Positions 22,401 through 37,400 of a stretch of 64,000 bases of DNA are shown in pieces. The position numbers and the translations under genes were made by a program. The stretch covers positions 17,373,563 to 17,437,562 of the forward strand of contig NC_057922.1 in assembly GCF_018873765.1 (NCBI RefSeq), in the 5' to 3' direction. This stretch comes from Telopea speciosissima (taxonomy: Eukaryota; Streptophyta; Magnoliopsida; Proteales; Proteaceae). Below the pieces are notes generated by a model, which worked only from the letters and a program-made list of their open reading frames with translations, did no database searches and was not told the origin of the DNA. The stretch's first letter is position 1. Every line of letters begins with the position of its first letter.

Positions 22401-25400
22401 AATGGAGAGAGTTGCTTCCTCTCCCATATTTGATTTCCTAATATGAAGTGAGAATTACAACCACCTCCCTAGGGAGGTAAAAGGTAAAAAAGGAAAATTA
22501 CAACATAAGACAACAAGATACTAAACTAGTACCCAAACTACCCTTATTACATAAACTCCAACAGATCCTCTTGAAGAGTTGGTTCTTATTTGAACTGGTT
22601 CTACATTAGGATTCTTCCCTGTCAACTCAACTGATAACCTGTTCCCTCATTGGTTCCTGATATTGGTATTGTTTCAGATCTGTTACAAGCAAGAGCTTCA
22701 CCTTCAAACCAGGTCTCAGAGACTGGTATTATTTCTGAAGTTCCAGGTTCAGTCAAGTTCCTGATATCAAAGTAGTCATCGATCTCAGAGACTATTGCTG
22801 ATCTAAATTCCTTGTTCTAAATCTAACGTGCTGCTTTGATCTCTGTGGCTATTTTTCACTAGTTGCTAAATCTGGTTCTGGTTCTACCTGCTATTTCTGT
22901 AACCTATTTCTAATCTCAGTCTATTTTCTATTTCTGAAACAGGTTTCCAGTTTGGAAAGTTTCTAAAATCTGACTTTTTCTGAAGTTTCCAAATCTGAGA
23001 GTTACCTTCTATTGTCGCTATAGTTCCAATCTAATTTCAGGTTTATATTTCTAAACTTGGATTTGCTAACTTGTCATAACTTCAGATCTAACCAAAGGAT
23101 TGATCTGAAATTGAAGTATTCGGTTCCCCTCTTTAATTGAGCCTTCAACCAAGGATTGAGCCATATCAGAATTCCTGATCTTCTGTTATTGGATTTTTCT
23201 TAAATCTAGGTTCCTAAATTCCCTGGGATTTCGGGAACTTTTCTGTTGGTTTCTAAACCCTAATGCCTCAGGTAACTTAGAACCACATTTAATAAAATGA
23301 AATTCAACTTATCAGCATATCATTTTGTTTAGCTGCACTACAATTCAATAGGAAACTAGGAATATATAGAAGATTTACTAGTTAGAACAGGATAACTCAC
23401 ACCTACCCAAGAGAAGTTACTTGTACTTTAACATTGTCTTGATACACCGCAAGTGGAAGGAACTTGAACATTCCAAGATTATGTACCCAGATCTTTTGCC
23501 CTTCTCGATAAAAAATTTTGGCATTCTTATTGAACAAATAGAGGGAATAGAAATCTCCAAAATCATTGAGTGCAAGACAACGCATTAATTAAGGAATCCA
23601 AGCCAGCAAGCAATGTAGTCTGCGCAGTTATTGGAAACCTTGATCTCTATGCCGTAAAACAAAAATTAAAAACTAGAGTCGATCAAAACTATAAGGCACA
23701 AAATAAAGATTCTACATACGTATTTTGAGTTGATTCCCTGAGGTACAGGTGCTTATAAATCCCATAAACAAATTCTCCAAACAAAGGACCCCGTGGAATT
23801 CTAGGAACAATAAATTTTTGTTCTTTGAACCAAATACCAGAAGTGAATATCCATCAATTGCATGTAGAATTGTTATCATCTTGCATAAGTTAGAAACATA
23901 ATTTGTCGTGGAAACTAGGCAACCAGTCTTGATATAATCTCTGTCAAAAGCAACTTAAGAATGGGAAGAAAATCAGTATAAGGTTTAATTCCTAATCCTA
24001 AATGGAATGTAACGATGTAGGGATCCATATGTAAACATAGTCTCTATTTACATACGCTCGAATGACCCCTTCTCATAATGAGAATGTTCATAACTCAATT
24101 CCATATATATATATATATATAATTTTATTTTTGAAGCTATAGCCTCGTGAAATAGAACCATATCTAAGTGCTCTCAAGTTTAATGGCTCACCGTTGAATG
24201 AATGACTTCCAGTACCGTAGGAAATTATCGCATACAAAACTAGGATAGAAACAAGTGTAATTGTTGGAAGAATCGTAGGTTAGAAAAGAGAGAATGAGAG
24301 AAAATTATATCTTGTATTCATTGATGGGTAAACCCCTCTATTTATAATAGAGGGGAAAATACAAAGGGACTGAAATAGGCAATGTGGGACTAAAACCCAC
24401 ATAGCCGACTGTAGACATAATTACCCCTAACTAACTGTCTCTATAAGAGCAGTGGCTTAAACCTAATAACATAAGAATAAAATTACCCCAAAAGGACCAG
24501 AATACCCCCACAGTATTTTGGATTACATATTTCAACACTCCTCAAGCTGGATTATACAAATAAGTAAAGAAAGAAGATCCAGCTTGAACTAAAAAGAAAA
24601 AAAGAACTCCATAATAATGCAAACACTCCCCCTCAAGTTGGCGCATACAAGGTACTAATGCCCAACTTAAACAAAATGGGAAGAAACTAAGTTACAGCTG
24701 AATCCAGCTTGACATGAATGCAGCTCCCAAATAAACCTTCAAGAACTTGAAAAATAGATCTTCAAAACCTGGGCAGACTTGATCAGCAAACTTTCACCAA
24801 TCTTCAACAGCTGTCCAGTGATAAATCTCAAACTGATAATCTTGAAGATAAGCAACTAGGGCAGCAAGCAGCGGAAACAAATAAATCAGGCAGCAAAAAT
24901 GATCAACCCAACTATAGAACCTCATATAGGCAGGCAATAACCAAACATCTTCAATACTTTAACACTTCAATCTCCCCCTTACGGCCAACTTAACCCAATA
25001 ACAAAGGAGATACCCAATGGCAATGGTGGAAACTCTGATCTTCTATGTTTTGCACCAAGTGTTCCTGTAAGTTCTGCTTCTACAATGTCTACAGGTGTAC
25101 TGTACATAATCTCCCTCTCACGTGTAGTAGTACACGACTACACGTGGACATAACAGAGATGATGTAAGTGATAGGGCAAAAGCATAATATTCCAGAATTT
25201 TTCAAAAAAGGTGCTAAGGGTAATGGAAAAAGAAGAAATGGCATATTAGAGAATATCATTATCGTCCCAAGTGGTTATGGGTTTATGCCAAAGGTATGTT
25301 TTGGGAGGTGGTGAAGTGAAAAGAGCAGTGGGATAATGAATTACGGAGTAAAACAATGCAACATATAAATTTTCAACCAACTTCAAACGATCAAACAAAC

Positions 25401-28400
25401 ACTTTTGATGGAAACTCCTGTAGGGGAGAAACTCCTAACTCCAATATTCAAATCTGATAAGTATACAGATCTTATTTGAAGTAAGGAAAAGTTCCAATCT
25501 TCAAGGCTTGATCAATCTTCAAACAAGGAAGAACAAGTGTGCAAAAACTTCAATGTATAAACTCCCACATGTGAAATAGGACTGACGAAGATATCTGGCC
25601 AGCAATTGATGTAAGAAGCTTCAACAAAAAACTTGGATCAGATCTGAATTAGTGAACAATGCTAGGATAAGCTCCAAAATAAGCCGGATATGAATCAGAA
25701 AAGTTTCACATAACTGAATAGGTTCGTAGTTGCAACCAATAACCATGGAACACACTGTTGTAATCCCAAATAAGCTGATCTCCAGGGTAGTAGATTCGAT
25801 TCTTCAATAATGAAAGAAATTCGATCTCCAATAGTAGGATACTCAGTCTCAATAATAGGGCAACAATAGTCCTCATAAAGGTAGCAATAAAATGTCAACC
25901 AGTCATACATACAAAAGCTAATCAATAGAACCAGCAAGGTATGTAGTAAAGCTCAATAGAACCAGCAAATTTAAGATAAATAATCCGACAGATCCATAGG
26001 TAGTTGAAGCAGCCAGCCACATAGGAACCAATAAAAAATAGGTTGATAATTGAAGAAATCGAGCCGTAAGTGTGAACCTGAATTTTTTTTCAAAAAAACT
26101 CCAAGAATGATGCTGAAATTTGGGTTGAATACTCATCTAATATGTATAAGACTCTCCTCAAAAAATTAGCTTGATAGGACAACCCTAACCCTAAAATCGA
26201 TTTTTGTCAGGGATTTAGAAAACCTTGAAATTGAGATCGATTTAGGGAAAGGGGACTTCAATTGCTGATGTAGACTTGCAATAGATGCTGATTAGTACTA
26301 CTTGAATAGGACCTCCAATGCAAACAATCAATCTCCAGTAAGAGTGAGACTTGATCGTCAAAGGGGAGAGCCTCCAAAAAATCGCAGAAGAAGAACAGAG
26401 TAGCATTACAGCATTACAGCACTACAGCAGCAAAAAAATCCCTATCCCAAATCGATTTTTATCAGGGTTTTGGAAAACCCTGAAAAGCGGAGATCGATTG
26501 GGGTAGGGTCTTCAAAATAGCTCGGATAAGTGCAATATCGAGGTCATTGGTCCTTGAAGTGGGAGTAATCAGCCCTCCAAAAATCAGCAAAAGCTGAAAC
26601 CTATAACCCAAATTTCGATTGGAGTCAGGGTTTTAGCAGGTAACCAAATTAGTAGGTTAAGAAAGTTTTGTTGTAGAAACAAATCCAGCCATCAGAAAGG
26701 GTCCAAACTTAGGTCGAGTAGGGTTTGTAGTAGTAGGGAATCACCCCCAAAAAATCAGCTGCATCTGAAAAGAGAAACCCTAAAATCGATTGGAGTCAGG
26801 GTTTTGAAAAAATCTGACAAGTTGAGATCGATTAGGATAGGGGCTGGAAAGGTTAATGAATGATGGAGAAAAAGAAAAAAGGGAAGGAGGACAATGGAAC
26901 AGGGTAGAAAGGGGGTGGGTGCATAGGAGCCTCCAACAATGGAGGATCAGCCATCTTTACTGATAGAAATCAGATCTCCGAAAAATTCTGGAAAGCTCCA
27001 ATATCGCAGGTATGGTTCCAACAGATTTCGAACATAATTTTTAATAAAAAAAGGTAGTATGGGAGGAGGGCAGCAACTAAATCATTGGATGCTTTGATTA
27101 CCTCATTAGTGCTGTCCCCTTACAAGGATGAGAAGAAAAAACACAGAAGAAGAAACCGGAGAGAGAGAGAGAGAGAGAAAGGTGGGAGAAGGTGATTGAA
27201 GAGAAGAAGGTTTTTTTTTTCCTCTTTTTCTAACCTAGATCAGACCTGCTCTGATACCATGTTGGAAGAATCGTAGGTTAGAAAAGAGAGAATGAGAGAA
27301 AATTATATCTTGTATTCATTGATAGGTAAACCCCTCTATTTATAATAGAGGGGAAAATACAAAGGGACTGAAATAGGCGATGTGGGACTAAAACCCACAT
27401 AGCCGACTATAGACATAATTACCCCTAACTAACTGTCTCTATAAGAGCAATGACTTAAACCTAATAACATAAGAATAAAATTACCCCAAAAGGACCAGAA
27501 TACCCCCACGGTATTCTGGATTACATATTTCAATAGTAATCACGAAGAATGACATCTGATTCCTCCACACGATTAGTATCAACTTATACAACAGTTTTTC
27601 TTTCGAACCAGTCTTTCTTTCAAACCAGTCAGCAAGCAAATAAATTCAGAAGAGAATAACCACTGATAAAGAAGAGAACTCACTTTTTACCTTCCATGCA
27701 GAGAAATAGACCACCTGAAAACAATGACCTTGCAGCCTCAATAGCATAGGGTATCAGACCATCCCTGCCATCAATTGATCTCAATAAGTTTCTGCAGCAA
27801 TACAATAAAGGTGGATGCTTAATCCAACCACATTCATAAAAGGCAGCATCATTTGCATCGCCATCACGTCTTCTCTTTGGTTCAAGATTCTCAAAAGTAG
27901 AAGCTTGGAGCTCTGCAGAAGTGGAAATAAAGGCACTTCTACCCTCACAGCAAGAAGCTAACTCTTTAAAGACTGTTAAACACGCAACTAATTCCCTTCC
28001 AACTGGTAGAACCTGGAAAAGAATGAAGAATGATTTTCTTCATGATATGATAGGGAGACAATAAATGGTCAAAAGGGGTGGGGAATGTGCTATTGTGGAA
28101 AGAGCATATCAGAAGTGCACAAAACCAGGATTTCTCTACAATCTTACAGGCTGGTTCCCCAAGGGGGTTAGGACCAGCATTACAAAATGATAAAGCAAGA
28201 TATATACCAGTTGGTTCTAATGTATTTAAGCCTCTATCAATCTAATTTGATACATGGAAACCAAAAACCCTCAGTTCTTTAATCTTTTTAGTGTATCTCT
28301 AAGCCGGTTCTGTATACATTTCAAAATACTGCAATTTCTGGTAACAAACAGTTTGTATCATCTTTGTGATGCAGTTAAATCACCTAAATAGGATTATTTT

Positions 28401-31400
28401 AATGGAAATAAGCCTTGGGTTGGGTTATATATGTGTTGGGCCTTTAGTCCAATTGGTTTTCATTGTAATGGGCCTATAATATGGGTAGAGGCTAGGCATA
28501 CGAAATTAGTAAGTTAAGTGTCTTTATTTCTTTGTTATTTCAGTTTCCTAGTCAGTTTAGGTTACCTTATTAGTTAAGGATTTGGTAAGGCCTTTCCTTT
28601 TTAGTGTAGGAGTCTATTTTTGAGTCTTCTAAGGGGGTCCAGCATTGTACACGAATTTTGATTAATGAAAAGTTTTTGCTACTCTTCTTCTCCATTGAAG
28701 ACATCTTGTGTTTGATCAGGAAACTCCTTGTGTGTGATCAAGGTAGATTGGTGTCTGATCCAATCGAACATTTTGTGCTATGAAGCCTGGGTGGATTGTT
28801 CTATTGCTCATATTCCTAAACTATTGTTCTAATACTGAATTTGGTGGTTATTTTATCTCTTGTTATGCCATTAACAAGTAAGTTCAAGTTCGGAATTTTC
28901 CTACACTTCCTACTCTATGGTAGATCCATATGCAAGGTATTTTTTGCATGAATTCTGTGTAGAACAATCCGACCGTTAGAATCATATCATCGTTTTGATG
29001 TATACATTGATGATGCCCTTTCCTAACAGTTCGAGCTTTTAGGTGAAACAGTAGCGAACATGGTATCAGAGCAGGGAGATCAAGTGTTCGACTCCTGGGA
29101 AGTGCATCAGAAGAGTTTTCCCGACATTTCTTCTCCCTCGGTGTCGCGCAAAGGAAATGCCGCGAGAACTCCACGTACAAGGGCCATGGGATCTTGGGCT
29201 GCATGTGCGGGGGAGTGTTGATGTATACATTGATGTTGCCCTTCCCTAATAGTTCGAGCTTTTAGGTGAAACGGTAGCGAACACATCTTTTGACCTAATG
29301 TTCTTCAGTCGAACAGAAGAAATTGATTCAAATTTGACAGGATTCTGACCGTCGATCTGAAAATATTTTAGATTTCCTATTCTGCCCCTACCCCCATTCT
29401 AGTTACTGTTTTGACTTACCGAGCTACTGTTTATGACCTGTTGTATTATTAAATTCTGATACATAAACAGAATCGGTTGACAAAATTGAACCATAATTCT
29501 GACTTCAGGTTTGACCCCTAAATTACTGTTTTGCCTTTGTTCTGGTCTAACTACAACTGATCCATATTTTCTGATCCAGCCATCCGATTTTCAGCAAGTG
29601 TTCTAATCCCCTATTACTAAACTCCATTTGAGTTTTAGCCTATTCCAACCATCTATTCTTGTGCTATCTATTATCTCCCTAATCTGAACTTCGCTTTGAT
29701 TAAAAGATCTTGTTTATTGGCACTGTTTTGAGTTTTTCAAATTCAGCCCTACATTACTTCGGCATCTGATCTCCAACATAATTTTATTGCCTCACACCAT
29801 TTGTCGTCCCAAAACCTAATCTGATCTCCATTTTTAACTTTGAATGTTGTGCAACCAACAAAAAGCTGTCATGACCCCCTTTTTTAAATCAACAATATGG
29901 ACCTTCTTTCATTTAAACCACCAATTTTTTGGCCAACAGACCACATATCACTTCACCTAATGGAACTTTTTTGTTTCCATCTAGCAAATATCTTTTTGAA
30001 TCTACTTGATTGATGTTGCCTGAAGAAGACACTTGATGAAGTCAAGACAGCCTGATTGGGCTTAGGAAGGCCAGACTTTGGGCCTTGGGATTACTTGTTT
30101 ATGAGCTATTTGTTTATTGAGCCTTAATTATAAGCTTATAAAGTGGGGGTGAATTTAGTACACGAAAATAGTAGTTAAGTGTCTGAGTTAAGATTAGGAT
30201 ACTTAATAGTTTTTAAGAGTTCTGTTGTGAGTCTATTAAGTCAAGTCAGTGTGTGTGAGTGATTGACAGTCCTTTTATAACTAAGTTTAGGAAATTTAAG
30301 AGGTTATAATATGTATACAACCCCCCCCCCCCAATCAATTGGACATTATTTGAATAATAGAACTGAAGTTTTTTCAATAATTTTTGAGGAGTTGAGCTCT
30401 GCAAACATGGGTGAAGGCTCTTCTTCTGGCCTACTGCTTTCTTCTTCTCATCTTCTCACAGTTCTGAATTCTACTATATATCAGGTGCTATCTCTTCTCT
30501 TCTACTAATCATCTTCTTCAACTAATAATACTTATTCTAATCAGTTGTACCCCTGTTCTAGATCAATTTTCAGATTGCATTCTTCTTCAATATCTCTCTA
30601 GTTTCTGGCTTGTTTTTCTTCAAATTTCACATACTAGTTTCTAATCCTGTTCTCTCCGAAATTCTGGTTTTTATTCTCAAAGAAAACTAGTCTTTTGCTG
30701 GATTTTTCTAGTTCCGGCATTAGCCTACATTAACACTCTGGATCAATGTCAACCAAACACCAAAAAACTGAATATTCTATGTATCCTTTCAATGATTGGT
30801 ACCAAATAGTAGATCTAGGACTAGCCCCGATTGAAGGGCCAAGTGGAAGGCAGAGAAACTAATGAGCATCCCAATTGGAAGGCACTCTTGTGGAACTTTG
30901 ACTTCAGTTTTGTCAATTCTAATGAGTTCCTTTATTGTTTCACAATTTCATAAACCTATGATGCACATCTAGTTGGGGGTTCAAGTCACCATTTTTTCCA
31001 TTTCAGAGCTTTGTTGAGATGCTTGAAGGCAACTTATGGTTAAAGGTACGAATGGCAGGGGGGGACACTAAAGTAACATATCATATAATATAAAAAAAAA
31101 ATGCTTCAAAAAGGGGGAACAGCACAAGGATAGAGCCAATGTAAAGATGCTTACTAGAGATAACAGTCGAGCAATTTATGGACAAACAAAAATTTACCTG
31201 ACAGAACTTAAGCACTTGGAGCAAAATTAAGGAACACTCTTCAGTGCTCATTCTCTGTAGACTGCTCCTGCGACACACACCATTATGTTTCAGACTAACA
31301 CAACTAAAGAACTTCTCCATCAACAGCAGAAGAAAATAGAATTGGAATGTGTTCACCATTTACACACTTGTCATATGCTCCAAAGCGGTTTCGAAATGCT

Positions 31401-34400
31401 CGAGAATCAAAAATCAGTGCAAAGGATTTGAACACCGGAAGGCACCAACTATGCAGAGTGGATCCACTTTTAGTGGGAATTCTACCTTCTGAGAACAGCT
31501 TTCTATCCGAACCCAATGTGTCAAAGCTCCTCTCAAGTGCCGTTATCAGTATCCTAACAATACCTTGTTTCAACAGCAATGTCTGAAGAAGAAGAAGAAT
31601 AAAGAGATGGTAAGCAAAAGAAAATAATGGATGCTGGCTTCAATATAAAACTAGGCACAGTTATATAAACAACCTTGGCTTGTGGATGCTCCAATAAGCA
31701 AGCAAGAAAATCAAGCAATCTGTAAACCTGACCAGAGAAAGACAAGTAACATCAAGTAACCCGAACTGAATAAAGTTTAGTAGCAGCAGCATCAACAGCA
31801 AGTATTACCTTGAAAATGTCCATGTCTGACGCAGGAGATGATTCAGAAATATGATCTTGTATCCATGAAATGAGGGGTCTCAGAAGAACAAGCGCACTGT
31901 CAGCCCTTTGGCAAGCAATGCGGATTATAAAAACTCGAAGCATGTCTTGTATGACCACCAAAGTCTGGCAAACGAGGATATATCAATGGAAACAAAAAGG
32001 CATGCAAAGAAATGAATTAAAAAGTTAACATCCCCATATTCATGTGACCAAAGGAGAGAGAACACATTGGAAAAAAGCTACTTACAGTAAAGGCAAAATG
32101 TAGAACAATCTGGCCAATCTTGTCAAGCAGTGGCATCAACCGGCTAAGTATCGTTTCAAGGTTCCCAGGCTGTAAGTACCAGTCAATTTGTCTTTCCTTT
32201 TCAGGCCCTAATAATGTCCCAACAGCCAATGTTCTAATAGCACTCAATGAGGGTATTCCATTCTTCCAAAGCCAGATAACTTCTTCTGGAAATAGATCAC
32301 TCTAGCAATACATCCAGGGGGGGGGGGGGAGAAAATGAGTCACATAATTAAGTTTGACTAAGTTCAGCCACACCAATAAAATGTGCTTAAGCATATCTTT
32401 AATGATTCATCCCAAAAGTTAAATGCTACTTAATAATGAAACAGGAGACAAAAACTCATCAGTCATCAATCACAATCCAAGCTAAAGAATAGAAACAGTA
32501 AAGCTTGAGTTGGTATTGCGGGAAAAAAAAATAGAACTTCAGTACCAGAAGGCATAGCAAGCTGCAGGCTTCCTTTGGACCCAAAGCTAGAGAGGAAGTG
32601 GCTTGAACACTATCAAGGAGGCAATGAAATAGGCCAGGAGTCCAACCATATATCGGCCAGCAGGCAAGTGCTGACACGATAAGATGACAGACAGCTCCCA
32701 AACCAAGGGCGGAACCAGGATATGGACATGATAAATCAGCAGCACAAGCAGCTAACTTGGGACTGCAAACACAACAATCAAAGCAATTACATAATAAACA
32801 CAAAACTGCTTTAAGAGAAACCTGCAGATTTTAAGTTACCTTACTTCTCGATGCAATCGCAAAAGTGCATTGAGTAGCTTTGTATTCCGATGCTGCTCCT
32901 TAGCATCCTACACCACAGAAGAAAATTTCAGTCTAATAGAAAATGTTCTCAAATATTCAGTTGGGCGAAAACACTAAATATTTGTTCATCTACTGGCCAA
33001 CTTAAGGAAAAGAAACAACTACATTGACAGACTAAGGGCAGATGGAAGATCGATAAAGGATGAGGCACAGATGGAAGAAGCCTTGTATAAATTTTATCAG
33101 AGCATGTATAAGGCTGATGGGGTGACCATCAGTAGCTAATATTGGTTCGCAACCCCAGATGGGAGACAAGTAAGATGGTTAGAGAGAGTTTCAAGAAGAG
33201 ATTTGGGAAGAGGTGCAAAGGCTTCAAAGAGTCAAAAAGCTACTGGTCCTGATGTTTTAACTTCATATTTTACAAGTGTGCCAGGATAGAGATTAACGAA
33301 CAATCTGTGTTTGTATTCACCAATTTATACTTGGAATAGATGGGATATGGGGTCAAACAAGAACTTTCTCTTATCCCCCGAAGGGAATACTGCTGGGGAG
33401 ATTTCAGGCCAATCAATTTACTTCCAAGCTTTTACAAGTTGGTAGTATAAGTATTGACCAATAGACTAGAGATGGCAGCTGGATATCATAGGACCACATA
33501 AAAGTGTTTTTATCAAGGGGAGACACATTTTAGATAGTGTGCCGATCACTTGTGAAAGTTTGGATTCTATCATATAGGATGAAAGGGCAGCTTTAATTGG
33601 CAAATTAGACCTTCCGAAAACATATGATCATGCACATCACGTTACTCTTGTCAAAAACGGTGGAACTAATGTGTTTTGGTGTTAAATAGAGGATGGTGGA
33701 GGCTTGCATCTCAATTTCATCCTTTTCTTTCTTGATGAATGTTGCTCCTGGCATCGAATTTATGTACAAGGGAGATTAGACAGTTAGAATCTATGAATGG
33801 ATAGAATCAAGCAATAGAACAAGATTCACAGCAAGGGAACGAGGAAGAATAGAAGAGAACAGAGTTGGGAGAGAATTGATTGTGAGGGAGAGACTTCTCC
33901 ACTCATCTATTTTCTTCATTAACAAAATTCTTGAAATTACATATGACACCCTGAGGAGGTAAAAGGAAACAAAAATAAAAGATAGAAAATACAACTTAAC
34001 ATGACTTATAAGTTATAACAAGCCAGTTACAAAAGTACCCTTTATAACATAAACTCTAACATAGACAAGAAGATCCCTTATCTCCATTAGCATTCCTGTT
34101 GGCCGAGGTTTTGAGTAGGATGATATCCATAGGAGAGAATGTTGGTCTCATACAAGGAGTGGAAGTGAAAGCAAATGGCCGCCAGATTTCTCATCTGCAA
34201 TAAGCAGATGACGACATTAATTCTTAGACCATAAAGTGGTTTAAATAGAAAAATAGGGGGCTAATTTTGAGACATTTTGAAGCTGTCAGGTTCAAGAGTC
34301 AATCTCACAGAAAAGTGTGGTTTGGGGAATGAAGATTATTGTGGAAGGTGCTATGAAGTTGCAATGTATTTGAGGCAAGATACTTTTCAATTATTTGGGT

Positions 34401-37400
34401 ATTCCACTGGGGCTGATCCAAGGTCAATGGCTGTCTGGAATCCAAAGAGTCAACATCACTAGGACGAAGATTACCAAGTTCTGATGAGGTAATGATGGCC
34501 CTGGATCTGAGGGATGCGATTGGCTAGGTGGAGCACTAGTAGTGGTAATATCTGCTGAATCTTTGCGAGACTGAGAGCGAGAGTGATTGTACACTTGCAA
34601 TGGTTTAACACTTGGTACATTGTCAGTATTCAGTTGCTCCCCTGCCAGAAGGGTGTACATCAAGCTCAGGAAGAGATAATTATGGGCTGTCCAGAGAAAC
34701 AATCAGCCGCACATTGTCACTAGAAAGCTCCCCCTGAAGAGGTGTCGAGGAAGAATAATAAGCAGCAGACGCATGAAACACGACATCCATAGTGACAATA
34801 CTGACAAACAGACGATGAGAAGGTGGATGGTAGCACTTATAACCCTTCTAAGTGGCAGAATAGCCAACGAAAAATGCACCGGAGCCCCCAGGGTCAAGTT
34901 TGCTCGCAAGGCGATGATTGTGTGCAAAATACACACAACCAAAAAATCGCGGAGGGAGAGTAAAGGAGGATCGGTGCTGGAGAACATCCAAGGGTGACCA
35001 GGAACCCAACACGCAAGAAGGCATGCAGTTGATTAGGTAAGCAGCAGTAAGAACGGCCCATGGATGAAATCGAGAAATCAAAAAAGAGAGAGGAAGTGGC
35101 GGTGAGATTGAGAAGGAGAGAAGGAGATGGCGAAATCGAAACACAGAGAGAGACGGTGAAATCGAGAAAGACAAGAGAGAGAGAGAAAGAAGATCGAGGG
35201 AAGGAGAAACTAGAGAGGCGATAAATGGAGAAAGGCAGTGGATGGTGGTTGTCAAGTCACGGCGGCAGCATCATAAGTTATTAGGTTAAGGTTTTAGGGC
35301 GGGGATCCCAAGATTGGTTCCCGCTCTGATACCATGAAGGAAATTATTGGGGGAATAATGAATTGTGTCTCAAGAGAGCACAGCCATGTTCTATTTATAA
35401 TAGAAGGGAAAAAGAGCAAATTTCAAGTATACCTTTAGTACACCGCACACTTACAAGTATACCCGAAATACCCTTAAACCCAAACAACACTCTTGTTATC
35501 CTCTCTCTACTTCTTTTCCTCCTATTTCTTCTCTTACTTCTTTGGACAAGCTCAACAGATTTCTCTCTCCTAGTACCTTCCATTGAATGCTACATTCTGA
35601 TACTAAACCTTAGGATTTACATCCCTACTCTATCTCTTCACACCCATCAACAACAAACAACAACAACAACTCAGGCTTATCCCAACTAAATGGGGTCGGC
35701 TACATGGATCCTTACCCTCCAATCAGCACTATTCGAGGTCGTACTTGATACAAGGCCTAAGTTATGCATGGCTTTCTTCACCACTTCCCCACAAGTTACC
35801 CCATCAACCTCTCAAATCCTGGTTGAATATTTCTTAATTTGAATCTGAATTTCAGATATTAAAATCGCGTATTATTCTTCATAAATCTGACTGTTAGATC
35901 TGAGATCAAATTTAAAGATCTTAACCATCAGATCCGAATCTTCTTCCACCCATCATTAAGTAAGCCCACCACCTGCAGATCCATCTAACCGATCTGCATC
36001 AGTTAGCCAACAGGGAGCCATAAAAGTAGTGGAACATGCTACCTTGAATTTGGACATTTCCAGGGATGCCTTTTTGCTTCTTCATTCTGTACTCTGTGTA
36101 TCTTTTGTAGAGAATGCTGCATAATTTTTAAAGCGCTGACATTTATGCCAATATTTGTGAAACTTTCAGTTCCCAATCATCTCCACACACCCCTCCCCCC
36201 CCCCCCCAAAAAAAAAAAAGAAAGAAAGACAATCAGTCTTTTAGAGACCAGAGAGAGTAACCGGATAGATTTGAAATGGCACCAAATTGACAAGTTTTGA
36301 CCTCCAAAAAGAGTCAATAGTCATTAGTCCATAAGAAAATTTCAGAAAATATATTCAAATAATGCTTGTTGGCTTCCCCTTCTGTGGAAGAGGTTAGGGC
36401 GGCTGTATTCGCCGTGTCGTGTGATAGTGCTCCGGGCCCTGATGGGTTTTCGGGGTATTTCTTCATGGCCTGCTGGGAGGTTGTTGGTGAGGAGGTCTGG
36501 GCAGCGGTAAAGGACTTCTTTGAGGGTGGCAATCTTCCCAGGAGCTTCACCTCCACCAACCTAGTTCTCGTTCCTAAAAAGGACAACCCTGAGGTAATGA
36601 GAGATTTTCGGCCCATTAGCCTCTGTAATTTTTCTTACAAGATTATTGCCAAGATCTTTGTTTCTAGGTTGGCTGTGGTGCTCCCCTCGTTGGTGGCACA
36701 AGAGCAGGGTGCTTTTGTTCAGGGCCGGTGCATCCACGACAATATCTCCATTGCCCAAGAGGTAGCTCATGACTTGAACAGAAAGGTCTGGGGTGGAAAT
36801 GTGATCTTAAAGCTGGACATGGCCAAGGCCTATGACAGGTTGGAGTGGCAGTTCCTATATGCGGTCCTATCGAAATTCGGCTTTGCCGACCTTTGAGTTG
36901 AGCTAATCAAGAAGACTATTGAGAATTGTTGGTTCTCTGTTGTACTGGGTGGCCGTGCTTCGGGTTTCTTTAAATCCACTCAAGGTGTGAGACAAGGGGA
37001 TCCGTTGTCTCTTGCTCTGTTCATCTTAGCGGAGGAAGTTCTTAGCAGGGGTCTCAGCAATCTATTGGAAGAGGGGAGGGTGTCTTACTGATGTTATGAT
37101 AGACTCGGACTCGGCTTCCACGGTTAGGATGATCGGCCAAAAAAGGTGTGCTCTGTGGAGGGGGTGGTTTTGTTTTCAAGAAGTCATGGCCTTAATATAC
37201 TCTACTCGAGCTCTGGTTTCATTTGCGTACAGGGAAAGTAACAGGGTAGTAAATTGGATGGTGAATCTCGCTTGTGATTCTAGTTCATCCTCTAGGTTCC
37301 ACGCTACTAGCCTTTTGCCTGGGGAGGTGCGTTGCATCCTCCGAGAAGACCGGGCTGGGTTACCAGTCTTAAGGAAATAGGTTTGGTCTTTATCTTATCT

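Noticed and set aside
23403..23585. Possible VIR exon on the minus strand
   Set aside because: No similarity to the family. The exons at 27684 and 21463 join in phase to give FLCMEGK then [11 protein letters not shown] without it.
25695..26136. Minus-strand hydrophobic frames of 72-80 codons
   Set aside because: They lie inside the non-coding interior of the LTR element at 24262-27535 and show no known domain.
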